A DNA stretch of 51,569 nt from CAZGSD01 sp964528305. Lineage in GTDB: Bacteria; Patescibacteriota; Gracilibacteria; UBA1369. A program made the position numbers and the translations under genes. Positions 43,207-51,474 of the stretch are shown in pieces; the stretch's first letter is position 1, and each line of letters opens with the position of its first letter. The notes under the pieces are model-generated. The model was not told where the DNA came from, ran no database searches, and saw only the letters and a list, made by a program, of their open reading frames with translations. Where the stretch lies: assembly GCA_964528305.1 (NCBI GenBank), contig CAZGSD010000004.1, forward strand, positions 1 to 51,569. Reading direction: 5' to 3'.

Positions 43207-44430
43207 CTAGCGGTCCATTTTGCGGCGGATGAAAGCTGGTACATCCAATTCGCTTTCGATGTTTTTGGCCTGGGTGGCGGCAGCCGCGGCTGGGTCGGTA
43301 TTGCGGGTAGCCGCGATGACATCATTGTTATTGTTGGCAGATCCTCTCATCATATTGGAAAGAGGCATGTGCTGGCGGAGAATTGTGGGTTTTTCGCGTG
43401 GGCTGTCGTCGAAACCGGTGGCCACCACGGTGATTTTGATTTCGCCGGTATAGGAATCATTGATAACTGATCCAAAGATAATCATAGCGTCCTGATCGGC
43501 GGCTTCGGTGATGATGCGGGCGGCTTCGTCTACCTCGAACATGCTCAGATCATTGCCACCGGTAATATTGAATAGTACACCTTTGGCACCATCGATGGAG
43601 AGCTCCAAAAGGGGGGATTCGATAGCGGCTTTGGCGGCTTCTACAGCGCGATTTTCGCCTGTGCCATAACCGATACCCATCAGGGCGGAGCCGGAATTTT
43701 CCATGACAGCTTTGACATCGGCAAAATCCACGTTGATCATGCCGTGAACGGTGATCAAATCGGCTATGCCCTGTACACCCTGGCGGAGTACGTCATCTAC
43801 CACTGTAAAGGCCTCGGTAATAGGTGTTTTTTTATCGATAATGGAGAGAATTTTGTCGTTGGGTATGGTGATGAGAGTGTCTACTTTGTTGCGCAGATTT
43901 TCTAAACCATCTTCGGCCTGCTGACGGCGTTTGTTACCTTCGAAAGAGAAGGGTTTGGTCACTACGGCCACGGTCAATACGCCTAATTCTTTGGCAATTT
44001 CGGCGATAACAGGTGCAGCGCCGGTACCCGTACCACCGCCCATGCCGCAGGTAATGAAAACCATATCGGTACCCATTAGAGCTTCACGCAATTCTTCTGC
44101 GCTTTCTTCAGCTGACTGGCGGCCGATATCTGGATTGGCGCCAGCGCCGAGACCACGTGTAGTGGCCTTACCAATATTGATTTTGACGTGAGCATTGGAA
44201 TGATGCAGGGCCTGGGCGTCGGTATTGACTGCGATAAACTCGATTCCGTGCAGATTGGATTTGATCATGCGCTCCAGGGCGTTGTTACCACCACCGCCGA
44301 CGCCCACCACTTTGATGCGGGCTACGGGTGTGAGTCCCTCCGGCACTACCTCCATGGTTTTTTTACCAAGTGAGCTGGACCCGGAAAAAAGGTTTCTCAG
44401 TGAATCTTTTTGATGGTTGCTAATTGCCAT
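43207..44430 (-). CDS. ftsZ: Cell division protein FtsZ
   Basis: A 407-residue bacterial tubulin homologue that polymerises with GTP into the division ring. The GTP-binding signature GGGTGTGAAP is at 131-140, GVGGGGNN at 43-50, and the catalytic T7-loop region NVDFADVKAVM near 233-243. A variable Asn/Ala/Thr-rich linker (about 345-392) leads to a C-terminal peptide ELDVPAFIRRKMDR, the conserved tail that binds FtsA and other membrane tethers. The N-terminus has about 35 residues before the core. ATG at 44430. It lies 106 bases downstream of ftsA on the same strand, the classical division-cluster order. Confidence 0.97.
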   Translation of the reverse strand: MAISNHQKDSLRNLFSGSSSLGKKTMEVVPEGLTPVARIKVVGVGGGGNNALERMIKSNLHGIEFIAVNTDAQALHHSNAHVKINIGKATTRGLGAGANPDIGRQSAEESAEELREALMGTDMVFITCGMGGGTGTGAAPVIAEIAKELGVLTVAVVTKPFSFEGNKRRQQAEDGLENLRNKVDTLITIPNDKILSIIDKKTPITEAFTVVDDVLRQGVQGIADLITVHGMINVDFADVKAVMENSGSALMGIGYGTGENRAVEAAKAAIESPLLELSIDGAKGVLFNITGGNDLSMFEVDEAARIITEAADQDAMIIFGSVINDSYTGEIKITVVATGFDDSPREKPTILRQHMPLSNMMRGSANNNNDVIAATRNTDPAAAAATQAKNIESELDVPAFIRRKMDR

Positions 44431-44536
44431 ATTGGGTAGTGCTAAAACTTTATGTAGTCGAGTGCCAATTATTACCTATGTTTTGATAACGTGTCAACGA
44501 AAGTTCGCTTGCGCCAGCGGTTGTGGGATGCAGGCT

Positions 44537-45775
44537 TCAGGGGAAGAGGCTTTTGAACCAGTCTTTGGCTCCTCCTAGACTTTTTTTCAAATTAAGACCT
44601 TTTAGACTGAAACCATAGGAGCGATGTTCCAGGCGGGAGCCCCACAGTATTAGTCCAATGGCAGTAGCATACGCTGGATCGTCTATTTTATCAACAACCC
44701 CATCAAAATTCTGGGGGAAGCCGATTTGTACAGGCAGATTTAGTGTTTCTCTAGCTAAATCCAGGATGCCGGGAATTTTTACGGAAGCGCCAGTTAGTAT
44801 AGCACCGGCTGGCAACATGCCGTCACGATTGATTTTGGCCAATTCATCGCGCACCAGTAGGAAAATTTCATGATAACGGGCCTCAACAATCTCAGCCATA
44901 TGCCGTTTGGCCACTTTTTGCGTGTCTATTTTGCTGACCAGGGAGAGGTCGATAATCTCCCTTTCATTAACGTCATCTGGTGAGCAGGTGCCGTATTCGA
45001 TTTTGATTTTTTCTGCTGTATCGATAGAAGTGCGCAGACCGATGGCTATGTCATTGGTGACATTTTCGCCGCCCACTGGAATAACCGCTGTATGCAATGT
45101 AGTTCCCTCTTCAAACACGCTGACAGAAGTGCCACCAGAGCCGATATCGATCACGACTACTCCAAGCTCTTTTTGTCGCTTGGACAGTACAGCTTCGGCT
45201 GAAGCCAGACAGGATGGGATGATATCATCGATGTCTACGCCAGCCTGGAGTACACATTTTTCGATATTTTTAACGGCTGGGACCAGGCCGGTGATGATAT
45301 GAGCCTCCACTTCCAGACGTATGCCGGTCATGCCGACAGGATATTTGATACCTTTTTGCTCATCTACAGTGAAAGATTTGGGAATGATGCGCAAAATGCG
45401 GCGATTGGAGGGGATAGACACGGCTTGAGCCGCTTCCAGTACCCGATCCACATCATCTTCGGTGATTTCATTGCCGGAGTGGGATACCGCTATAACACCT
45501 TTGGAATTGATGGATTCAATATTATTGCCACCTATCCCTAAGAAAACATGATTAACCGGCTCGCCGGCCATGCGCTCCGCATCCTCCAGGGATGAGGCTA
45601 TGGAATTGATAGTTTCTTCTACATCAATAATAGCGCCTTTGCGCATGCCTGTAGATGGGGCAATGCCCACACCAATAATATTTGGCACCTGCGAGCCTTC
45701 ATCCAGAGTTCCTACTACTGTGCGAATTTTGGAACTACCGATGTCTAGGCTGGCGATTACTCTTACTTTGGCCAT
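44537..45775 (-). CDS. ftsA: Cell division protein FtsA
   Basis: A 412-residue actin-fold ATPase that tethers FtsZ filaments to the membrane and recruits later division proteins. It shows the phosphate-1 motif ASLDIGSSKIRTVVG (8-22), the 1C-domain region, phosphate-2 VVIDIGSGGTSVSVF and the adenosine motif ILTGASVKIPG. The C-terminal amphipathic helix that binds the membrane is present (KKSLGGAKDWFKSLFP). Order promoter-ftsA-ftsZ is conserved. ATG at 45775. ftsQ and other division-cluster genes are not adjacent; murB lies nearby in the opposite direction. Confidence 0.97.
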   Translation of the reverse strand: MAKVRVIASLDIGSSKIRTVVGTLDEGSQVPNIIGVGIAPSTGMRKGAIIDVEETINSIASSLEDAERMAGEPVNHVFLGIGGNNIESINSKGVIAVSHSGNEITEDDVDRVLEAAQAVSIPSNRRILRIIPKSFTVDEQKGIKYPVGMTGIRLEVEAHIITGLVPAVKNIEKCVLQAGVDIDDIIPSCLASAEAVLSKRQKELGVVVIDIGSGGTSVSVFEEGTTLHTAVIPVGGENVTNDIAIGLRTSIDTAEKIKIEYGTCSPDDVNEREIIDLSLVSKIDTQKVAKRHMAEIVEARYHEIFLLVRDELAKINRDGMLPAGAILTGASVKIPGILDLARETLNLPVQIGFPQNFDGVVDKIDDPAYATAIGLILWGSRLEHRSYGFSLKGLNLKKSLGGAKDWFKSLFP

Positions 45776-45869
45776 TTTTTAAATGAGAAAATTGTTGCGG
45801 GTTTTTGTTTTTGGACAAAGCCTTGAGAGTGGAGTGGACAGCAGTAGACAAGGCCTTTTGTCTGTGGAG

Positions 45870-45898
45870 AATATAGATTAATGCTTGAAAATTATCAA
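45870..45898 (-). promoter_or_regulatory. Sigma70-type promoter for ftsA-ftsZ
   Basis: On the minus strand TTGATA (45898-45893), 17 bases, TATATT (45875-45870). It lies between the exonuclease stop and ftsA, leaving a leader of about 88 bases that contains the hairpin AGACAA-6-TTGTCT (about 45847-45864). Confidence 0.65.
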
Positions 45899-45909
45899 AT
45901 CAATTCAAC

Positions 45910-46824
45910 TTAAAAAAGACTTGGCTGCTTTTCCTGCTGCTGACGGGACTGAAAAAGCTTGGCTAATTCGTCTAATGGGCGGAGCAGGGAAGACATGCCG
46001 AGCCCGGTGAGAGCGAGACGGGACTGATCTACCGGCCAGGTGTGCAGTTTGCAGGCCTCCAGATCCAATGTTATAGGCATGTCGCGAATAATGGTGGCCA
46101 TTTTTTGGCTGAGATAAGCGGTATCACGATTAGTTTCCAGCTTGGCACGCTGCCCGGGTTTGAGCTCATCCAGATGAGCGTAGAGATTGTCTAGAGTTTG
46201 GTATTTTTGCAGCAGCTCCACGGCCTGTTTTTCGCCTATACCTTTGACGCCGGGGATGTTGTCAGAAGCGTCGCCGCGCAGGGCTTTGTAATCCACAATC
46301 TGATCCGGGCGCAGCCCCATTTTAGCCTCTACAGTAGCCGGATCGCAGGTGAGAGTTTCGCTAATACCTTTGATGGGGACAATAACCTGTACATGCGGGG
46401 AAACCAGCTGAAAAGCGTCTTTGTCCCCGGTGAGAATGACTGTTTGGAGGCCTTCCTGTCGCTCTGCCTGCTGAGAAAGCGTGCCGATAATGTCGTCGGC
46501 CTCAAAACCTGACTGTTGAAAAATAGGAATGTCAAAAGTAGCCAGCAGCTCCAGCAGCGTGGGCAATTGTGGATACAGCTCTGGTGGAGGGGCGGAACGA
46601 TTGGCTTTGTAATCAGAAAATTCCTCATGCCGAAAAGTTTTATCGCGATGATCAAAGGCAATAGTTAAAAAATCCGGTTTTTCTTTTTTAATAATCTCAA
46701 AAAGCATCCGAGTGAAGCCATAAATGGCATTGGTGTAGCGCCCCTGGCTGTCAGTAAGTAGGGGAAGTGAGTGGAAAGCGCGATGGAAAATAGCATTTCC
46801 GTCGATAAGCAGTAATTTGGACAT
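45910..46824 (-). CDS. Stand-alone 5'-3' exonuclease (DNA polymerase I N-terminal domain type)
   Basis: A 304-residue flap/5'-3' exonuclease, the nuclease domain of DNA polymerase I without a polymerase. It removes RNA primers and flaps. The metal-ligand Asps appear in LLIDGNAIFHRAFH (D8), AFDHRDKTFRHEEFSDYKANR (read across D58 and K/R residues), EADDIIGTL, TGDKDAFQLV and GDASDNIPGVKGIGEKQA (helix-hairpin-helix). The C-terminus ends in KQPSLF, close to the beta-clamp-binding consensus QL(S/D)LF, so it may be recruited by the sliding clamp (inference). ATG at 46824. No polymerase gene is seen in this window. Confidence 0.9.
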   Translation of the reverse strand: MSKLLLIDGNAIFHRAFHSLPLLTDSQGRYTNAIYGFTRMLFEIIKKEKPDFLTIAFDHRDKTFRHEEFSDYKANRSAPPPELYPQLPTLLELLATFDIPIFQQSGFEADDIIGTLSQQAERQEGLQTVILTGDKDAFQLVSPHVQVIVPIKGISETLTCDPATVEAKMGLRPDQIVDYKALRGDASDNIPGVKGIGEKQAVELLQKYQTLDNLYAHLDELKPGQRAKLETNRDTAYLSQKMATIIRDMPITLDLEACKLHTWPVDQSRLALTGLGMSSLLRPLDELAKLFQSRQQQEKQPSLF

Positions 46825-46915
46825 AGTGGTTTTTGTCTATTCTAAAAAACTTTGTTTTATGATACAATGGAAAGATTTGTTGATAGCAGGTTGATATACC
46901 CAAATTCGTAATTTT

Positions 46916-47692
46916 ATGTCTAAAAGAAGTAAAATACCGGCACGGAGCAAAATCCTGACCGGCCACAGCACTTCAGACAGGAGGAAACTGGTCAAAAAAA
47001 CAGTTAAAAAAGCTGATTTGGAGGCTTTTTCGCGCGGTCAACTTCTGACTGATATGATGGCCGAGGAGCAAGAGTCTGGACAGCAAAAAGCGCTGCATGA
47101 ATTATTGAAATGCAAAAAACAGGCTAAAATGGAGGTATTAGGGCTGTCAGATCAAATGGGACAGAGGGAAGCGGGCAAGGTCCCACTGGTTTTGTTATTT
47201 GCTACTGATTTGAATGGCGAACATGAATTATTTCCCAGAAAAGAGCTGTTTAACTTGCTGCAGGGACTGCTTGGATTGAAAGTCAGGCTGCTGGTGATAG
47301 ATACGGAACAACGTTCGGATATTAATGATTTGGGCGAATTATCTGCGCATGCCGGGCATAATTTAATTTGGTACAATCCTAAACAGGATGAAAGTGGGGA
47401 GGCCCGTGCGGAAAAAGAAATTGACCGTCTGTTGCTGGCCGCTGATCTGGCTATAGTATTTAATCAACATCATGAGTTGCTGCAATTACTGCAGGAATAC
47501 GGTGTGGTGAGTATAGCTGAGGAGATTTCGCCTTTTTTGGAGAATTACCGGCCCAATGAAGAAACCGGTAATGCTTTTTTGTTTGATAAAAAGGATTTAT
47601 GGAGTGTGTTCGCGGCGGCCGTGCGGGCGCTGGAAACCTATAAATTCCCCTATGATTGGCAGCATATAGTGCGCAAGGTCTACAAGATTTAG
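46916..47692 (+). CDS. GT-B-like protein resembling the C-terminal part of glycogen/starch synthase
   Basis: A 258-residue protein. Residues 1-90 are basic and helical. From about 88 on the pattern fits a Rossmann-like nucleotide-sugar-binding half: VPLVLLFATDLNGEHE, then VRLLVIDTEQ, AADLAIVFNQ and GVVSIAEEISPFLENY, with a final FLFDKKDLWSVFAAAVRALETYK. This resembles the last ~170 residues of GT5 enzymes, where the same region reads GVVPIVR and F-x-F...L..A..RAL..Y. The N-terminal catalytic half of a synthase is missing, so an active glycosyltransferase is doubtful. ATG at 46916. Assignment is from pattern, not search. Confidence 0.5.
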   Translation: MSKRSKIPARSKILTGHSTSDRRKLVKKTVKKADLEAFSRGQLLTDMMAEEQESGQQKALHELLKCKKQAKMEVLGLSDQMGQREAGKVPLVLLFATDLNGEHELFPRKELFNLLQGLLGLKVRLLVIDTEQRSDINDLGELSAHAGHNLIWYNPKQDESGEARAEKEIDRLLLAADLAIVFNQHHELLQLLQEYGVVSIAEEISPFLENYRPNEETGNAFLFDKKDLWSVFAAAVRALETYKFPYDWQHIVRKVYKI

Positions 47693-47717
47693 GGAAAAAC
47701 CGATTTTCAGAGTTTTC

Positions 47718-48098
47718 CTAGTCTAATGAAACTCTGCCGCCACCGGAATTGCTACCACTACTGCGGAAAGCCTCGCCGATATTTTGAATATTGTGGTAGA
47801 CGTCAGCAAAGTCCAGATATTTGACTACATTGAGACCGATGAATTGGCCGACAGCCTGCACGATCACCACGGCAAAAATAGTCACGACCAGGCCGATAAT
47901 GGCGTAGCGTATAGTACCTACGGCTTGTTTGATTTTGTCTTCGGCTCCGCCGGAGAAAATGAAAGAAAACCCACCCACGATGATGAAGAAAACTGAAGCG
48001 ATACCGGCCAGCAGGATGGCATAGGCCAGGCCTTTGTTGATCAGGTCGGAGATATTGTAATTGGATGCGGCGTCGATGATAGTGCCATTGTTACCCAT
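47718..48098 (-). CDS. VirB2/TrbC-like two-helix membrane protein
   Basis: A 126-residue protein with two hydrophobic helices (about 22-50 and 60-88) joined by a short charged loop (SGGAEDKIKQAVG), followed by a Ser/Gly/Asn-rich tail. This is the same architecture as the gene at 5215 (helix, GG-x-K/R loop, helix), typical of VirB2/TrbC pilin-like proteins. Unlike that gene it has no cleavable signal peptide. ATG at 48098. Its presence without other secretion genes is a recurring pattern in this window; a pilus or membrane-pore role is inference. Confidence 0.7.
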   Translation of the reverse strand: MGNNGTIIDAASNYNISDLINKGLAYAILLAGIASVFFIIVGGFSFIFSGGAEDKIKQAVGTIRYAIIGLVVTIFAVVIVQAVGQFIGLNVVKYLDFADVYHNIQNIGEAFRSSGSNSGGGRVSLD

Positions 48099-48214
48099 AA
48101 ATTTGTTTTGGAAAATTTTTGAAAGCGCTTATAGGTTACTAGGAAAGGGCGGTGGTGGCAAGAGGGGGCGATTAGAGATAATTTAACTCCATCCATTAAT
48201 ACCCGTTGATATTA

Positions 48215-48685
48215 TCATGCGTATGCAACAAACATGGAAATCACGAAATATAAAATCGTGATGGTTAGTAATAGTTTTGCTAGATTTAACAACCATTTGC
48301 CGCCAGCTGATAAAAGCAGTGCCATGCCAGCCATATTGACACCTATTACGGAGATAAGACCGACATATGGTGTGTGATATTTCCAGGTAGACCAAAACCC
48401 TTTTGGCTCAATACCCTCGTAATATGGTATCGTTGATATAACTGGTAGAAGTGCGTCGAACAACATGGTCACCAGTGTGAAAGAAAATACTATTAGTATT
48501 AGGCCCGATACTATATATTTGGTTCTTTTCAATATCGGCAGAAGTAGCTTCAGTTTTTTCTGCTTAATAGCCTCAAGAATTGTTTTATTCTCTATGATGA
48601 TTAGGTTAAATAGACCTAATAAGATAAATAGGGGGATATTCGACAGCATTTTGTCGAGTACTAGTAACATGTTTTCTCGCATCAT
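48215..48685 (-). CDS. Small integral membrane protein
   Basis: A 156-residue protein with about four hydrophobic helices (near residues 14-30, 55-78, 105-127 and 130-153), no signal peptide cleavage site and no known motif. Start ATG at 48685, with a second ATG directly after it. A TGC-TATAAC extended -10 lies 28 bases upstream. Function unknown. It begins the AT-rich accessory stretch at the right end of the window. Confidence 0.65.
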   Translation of the reverse strand: MMRENMLLVLDKMLSNIPLFILLGLFNLIIIENKTILEAIKQKKLKLLLPILKRTKYIVSGLILIVFSFTLVTMLFDALLPVISTIPYYEGIEPKGFWSTWKYHTPYVGLISVIGVNMAGMALLLSAGGKWLLNLAKLLLTITILYFVISMFVAYA

Positions 48686-48712
48686 ATGTGTGTGTTTTTA
48701 ATAACTGTGTTA

Positions 48713-48721
48713 GTTATAGCA
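48713..48721 (-). promoter_or_regulatory. Extended -10 element for the membrane protein gene
   Basis: Minus-strand TGC-TATAAC (48721-48713), a recognisable extended -10 with one mismatch in TATAAT. No good -35 box was found at the usual spacing. Confidence 0.45.
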
Positions 48722-48957
48722 GCCAAGAGATTTGAGTGAAATGGGAAATGGTCTTCGTTGATTTTTACTTGGCACACGGAATTTGGGCCCATTTTGCTTT
48801 ATCTTGACCGTCCAATCCTTGAAATTCATAACATTTTATTTCTTTAACTATGCCCAGAGTTGATGTCTTTTTTCCGTGGAGTGATTACTGGTCATGTTTG
48901 ATAGCTTTGGTTAATTGGGGTAGGGGCGCATACAGACTGTTGGGCGATGTAAAATTC

Positions 48958-49419
48958 CTACAGTTCCTTCCATAATTCGATTGTCGCCTTGTGCATTCCT
49001 GATTGCAAATAAAACTGTTGAGAGAGTTCGTTTTCAAAGTCAGTGTGTGTTGTCACATGATCACAACCTTGTTTTCTGAATTCAGATTCAAGCTCTGAAA
49101 AAAGATTTTTAGCAACTCCTTGTCCACGAGCCTCTTCTTTAACATACAGCTCATTAATATATCCTAGCTTACTTAGCTTATGATTTTTTCTTTGATGAAT
49201 ACTACCCTGAATAAATCCGCCTATTTTTTCAGAATCATCTACGGCGACAAAAATATAACTTTCATCAAAATCTTTATCTTCTAAGGGAGTGTAAGGATTT
49301 ATTCTTTCGTGGAACTTTTGATTTTCAGAGCTAAAAATCTTTTTTCTATACAAATTCAGCTCATCTATGAGAGCTTGAATCTGAGCCTTTTCGGTTTTAT
49401 CGGCTTTTCTAATAATCAT
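48958..49419 (-). CDS. GNAT-family N-acetyltransferase
   Basis: A 153-residue acetyl-CoA-dependent transferase. The acetyl-CoA pyrophosphate-binding loop RGQGVAKNLF sits at 98-107 after the beta-4 strand YINELYVKEEAR, and an F-Y-x-x-x-G-type C-terminal motif (FYLQSGM) is present. The substrate is unknown. ATG at 49419 lies 7 bases after the upstream gene's stop, favouring it over an earlier start that would overlap that gene. Possibly one gene of a three-gene accessory operon (methyltransferase, exported hypothetical, GNAT). Confidence 0.85.
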   Translation of the reverse strand: MIIRKADKTEKAQIQALIDELNLYRKKIFSSENQKFHERINPYTPLEDKDFDESYIFVAVDDSEKIGGFIQGSIHQRKNHKLSKLGYINELYVKEEARGQGVAKNLFSELESEFRKQGCDHVTTHTDFENELSQQFYLQSGMHKATIELWKEL

Positions 49420-49426
49420 ATTCAAA

Positions 49427-50179
49427 TTAGCGTGGCGTCGAACCTTGATTAATAATTTTATATATTGGCTGTCCTTTTTCATTATATTCTTGCTTCAGAA
49501 TGTACACCATACGATTTGTATTGCGTTCCTGTGTATCGCTGTGAACAGTGTCGCAGCAATAATTTTCTTCGGTTAAGCGTATATGTTGCGAGCCAACTTC
49601 CACTGAAAATGGAGGTTGAATCGTATCTGGGAAAATTTCTTTGAGATGGCTCCACGGCTCGAATTTTTCCCATTTTGGCTGAGTCGCTCCAAGGTGTGAG
49701 ACAAAGTATTCTGGGTAGCCCTCGTGCCCACCGGATGTTTCAATGTAGACCGAGCTGCCACTGTTGTACCAAATTTTAACTTTAAACCAGCCTGAATTCT
49801 CTTCAATAAAAGATGCTGTTTTGAATCGTGGTATCACCCATTCTTCATCACCCATGTAAAATCGGATCTCTATATTTTTGTTATCATTGGAAATGGGGAA
49901 AATTCGCGCGCGCACCGTGCCCTCTCCTGTACCAATTTGTGCTTGGCCAAGGTCGGAGCAGTTTGCATTTTTGATTAAGCATGCTCCATCGTAATACAAG
50001 GATACTGGCTCAATCCAGTTTTCCACTATTTCTGGATAGGATGATTCAGGGGGTATTGATGTCGTTGGTGGGGGGGTATTTATTTTTTGTGTAGAATCAG
50101 CTTGGAACAACAAACCGGCCAGCATGATATTGGCAAGGATGGAAATTGCTAGAATTACTGTTAAGATTTTTGCCTTCAT
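49427..50179 (-). CDS. Exported or membrane-anchored hypothetical protein
   Basis: A 250-residue protein with one N-terminal hydrophobic helix (residues 6-26, LTVILAISILANIMLAGLLF) that is either an uncleaved signal anchor or a signal peptide, a Pro/Thr-rich spacer (about 33-47), and a mainly beta-strand extracytoplasmic domain containing Cys pairs (GACLIKNANC, CCDT). No enzyme motif recognised. The ATG at 50179 overlaps the methyltransferase stop by four bases, showing translational coupling. Confidence 0.7.
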   Translation of the reverse strand: MKAKILTVILAISILANIMLAGLLFQADSTQKINTPPPTTSIPPESSYPEIVENWIEPVSLYYDGACLIKNANCSDLGQAQIGTGEGTVRARIFPISNDNKNIEIRFYMGDEEWVIPRFKTASFIEENSGWFKVKIWYNSGSSVYIETSGGHEGYPEYFVSHLGATQPKWEKFEPWSHLKEIFPDTIQPPFSVEVGSQHIRLTEENYCCDTVHSDTQERNTNRMVYILKQEYNEKGQPIYKIINQGSTPR

Positions 50180-50922
50180 GTTTTTGTGGTTAAAGTGGGC
50201 GTGGAATTATTTTTATCAGCTATTAGAATAACAAATTTACATTTTAATGTGTATGGGGGATTGGCAGCCTCAAAAGCCTCTATAGTCTCGGAATCATGCA
50301 TTTCTATTTGATAATTCTTGAATAGATTTCTTAGTGTTTTTTTTGCATCTTCTAAATTATAAAGCGGTTCTTTGCCAAATGTTATTATCTCCCCACACGG
50401 GGATGTTCTTTTTATATCTGTTGAAAAATCAATTATCACTCTACCATTTGGTTTAAGAACTCTTTTAATTTCAGAAATTATCTTTTGTAAAATCTTTGAG
50501 GGGAAAAGATGTAAAGTGCCTGCACAAAACACGCCGTCAAAGGATTTACTTTTAAATGGAAATCTCTTGATAATGTTAAATGATTTAATCTGGAGTTTGG
50601 ATTGATATTTTTTACCTGTGTTATGCCACAATTTACTAAGGGCACCTTCATCAATATCAGAAGCAACAACTAAATCAGCTTTTTCCAGCAAGGACAGATT
50701 ATATCGTCCATCACCGGCTGCGAGATTTAACCATTTACCAGGAATTTTAATTTTTCCCAGAAGTTGTAATGTATCTTTATCGCCAATCCCCCAGATAGAA
50801 TCTTTACCTGTAGTAAAATAATTAATTCCCTCGGTAAAAATATATTTATCCTCTTCTGGCCTGGTTGGCTTTGTGATTCTATCCATATTTTTTGTAAACT
50901 TCAGAGCATTTTTATTTTTCAC
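50176..50922 (-). CDS. SAM-dependent methyltransferase (class I)
   Basis: A 248-residue protein with the class I methyltransferase core: motif I WLNLAAGDGRYNLSLLE (64-80), acidic residue after beta-2 in VASDIDEGAL, motif with FDGVFCAGTLHLFPS and post-motif III LKPNGRVIIDFS. It fits the Methyltransf_11/25 group; the substrate is unknown. The start is uncertain: GTG at 50922 with a distant AAGG sequence, or ATG at 50886 (residue 13). The GTG lies within the last codons of a LysE-type relic, so the shorter start may be the true one. Coupled to the exported protein gene downstream. Confidence 0.8.
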   Translation of the reverse strand: MKNKNALKFTKNMDRITKPTRPEEDKYIFTEGINYFTTGKDSIWGIGDKDTLQLLGKIKIPGKWLNLAAGDGRYNLSLLEKADLVVASDIDEGALSKLWHNTGKKYQSKLQIKSFNIIKRFPFKSKSFDGVFCAGTLHLFPSKILQKIISEIKRVLKPNGRVIIDFSTDIKRTSPCGEIITFGKEPLYNLEDAKKTLRNLFKNYQIEMHDSETIEAFEAANPPYTLKCKFVILIADKNNSTPTLTTKT

Positions 50923-50989
50923 TCAAAGCAACCTTTATACCTAATGCGATAAGCAGTCCACCTAAGGTTTTGTTGAAGACTCCTTGAAA
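50912..50989 (-). pseudogene. Relic of a LysE/RhtB-type exporter gene (C-terminal end)
   Basis: On the minus strand, a frame of 25 codons reads FQGVFNKTLGGLLIALG followed by IKVALSEK and a stop at 50914-50912. This is the typical final membrane helix of LysE/RhtB amino-acid exporters (NRxxGxxLIxLGxxLA). An in-frame stop lies immediately upstream at 50992-50990, so the rest of the gene is gone. The methyltransferase GTG codon overlaps its end. It marks a recombination junction near 50990. Confidence 0.6.
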
Positions 50990-51021
50990 TTAAACAGCGT
51001 TTTAATATTGATTAGCCGGCG

Positions 51022-51363
51022 TTATGCGCTACCTACAATTGGCGGAATTAATTTGAACCTGATTATTTTTAAATTGGTTTTGGGAGTCACGGTCATATTG
51101 TAATACCGTGAAAAGGTGGCGTACATCTCTTCATCATTTACAAAGTCTTCGTGGCCGGCTTTATCCTCATCTGTAAGTTCGCCAAAAGTTGTTTCATGTA
51201 CACTTGTCGCTAGAGCTTGAGCAAACTCGCGGCCATCCACATGACAAAGTGACAATTGGTCGCCTTCAACAATTGCACGCTCGTCATCTATCCGCCAGGT
51301 TGAGGTTTTAGCCCCACTCAAAACTAATTTTGGCAATGGTTCGACAAATCGTAATCGTTTCAT
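51022..51363 (-). CDS. ASCH-domain protein
   Basis: A 113-residue single-domain protein. LVLSGAKTSTWRI (14-26), with the K-x-x-x-x-R spacing (K19, R24), and the strand GDQLSLC match the start of the ASCH fold, a PUA-like beta barrel proposed to bind RNA; some members are nucleases or hydrolases. ATG at 51363 begins right at the domain; the frame extends upstream to 51411 without supporting signals. It sits between an attC-like structure and a sequence beginning like the next one (GCATAAC), consistent with a mobile gene cassette. Function unknown. Confidence 0.75.
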   Translation of the reverse strand: MKRLRFVEPLPKLVLSGAKTSTWRIDDERAIVEGDQLSLCHVDGREFAQALATSVHETTFGELTDEDKAGHEDFVNDEEMYATFSRYYNMTVTPKTNLKIIRFKLIPPIVGSA

Positions 51364-51392
51364 AGGATGTTTATAGTAAAGTTGTGGGTAGA

Positions 51393-51474
51393 GTATAACG
51401 TTTGAGGGCAACCGAAGTTTACTTGGAGCGTAGCAAAAAGTAAACTCGCGTGAACCTCAGTGAACCGGTTATTC
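51393..51474 (-). repeat. attC-like inverted structure upstream of the ASCH gene
   Basis: On the minus strand GAATAAC (51474-51468) and GTTATAC (51399-51393) bound an imperfect 82-base inverted structure, with an internal perfect stem AGTTTACTT/AAGTAAACT (51424-51416 and 51446-51438). This resembles integron attC sites, which end in AAC...GTT and fold as single strands. Only the central stem is strong; the outer 7-mers match RYYYAAC/GTTRRRY only partly, and no integrase is in the window. Bases after 51474 to the window end hold no gene I can support. Confidence 0.4.

Noticed and set aside
48849..48974. Small 41-residue rightward gene
   Set aside because: No promoter or ribosome site, it overlaps the GNAT 3' end on the other strand, and it covers the possible attC-like element.
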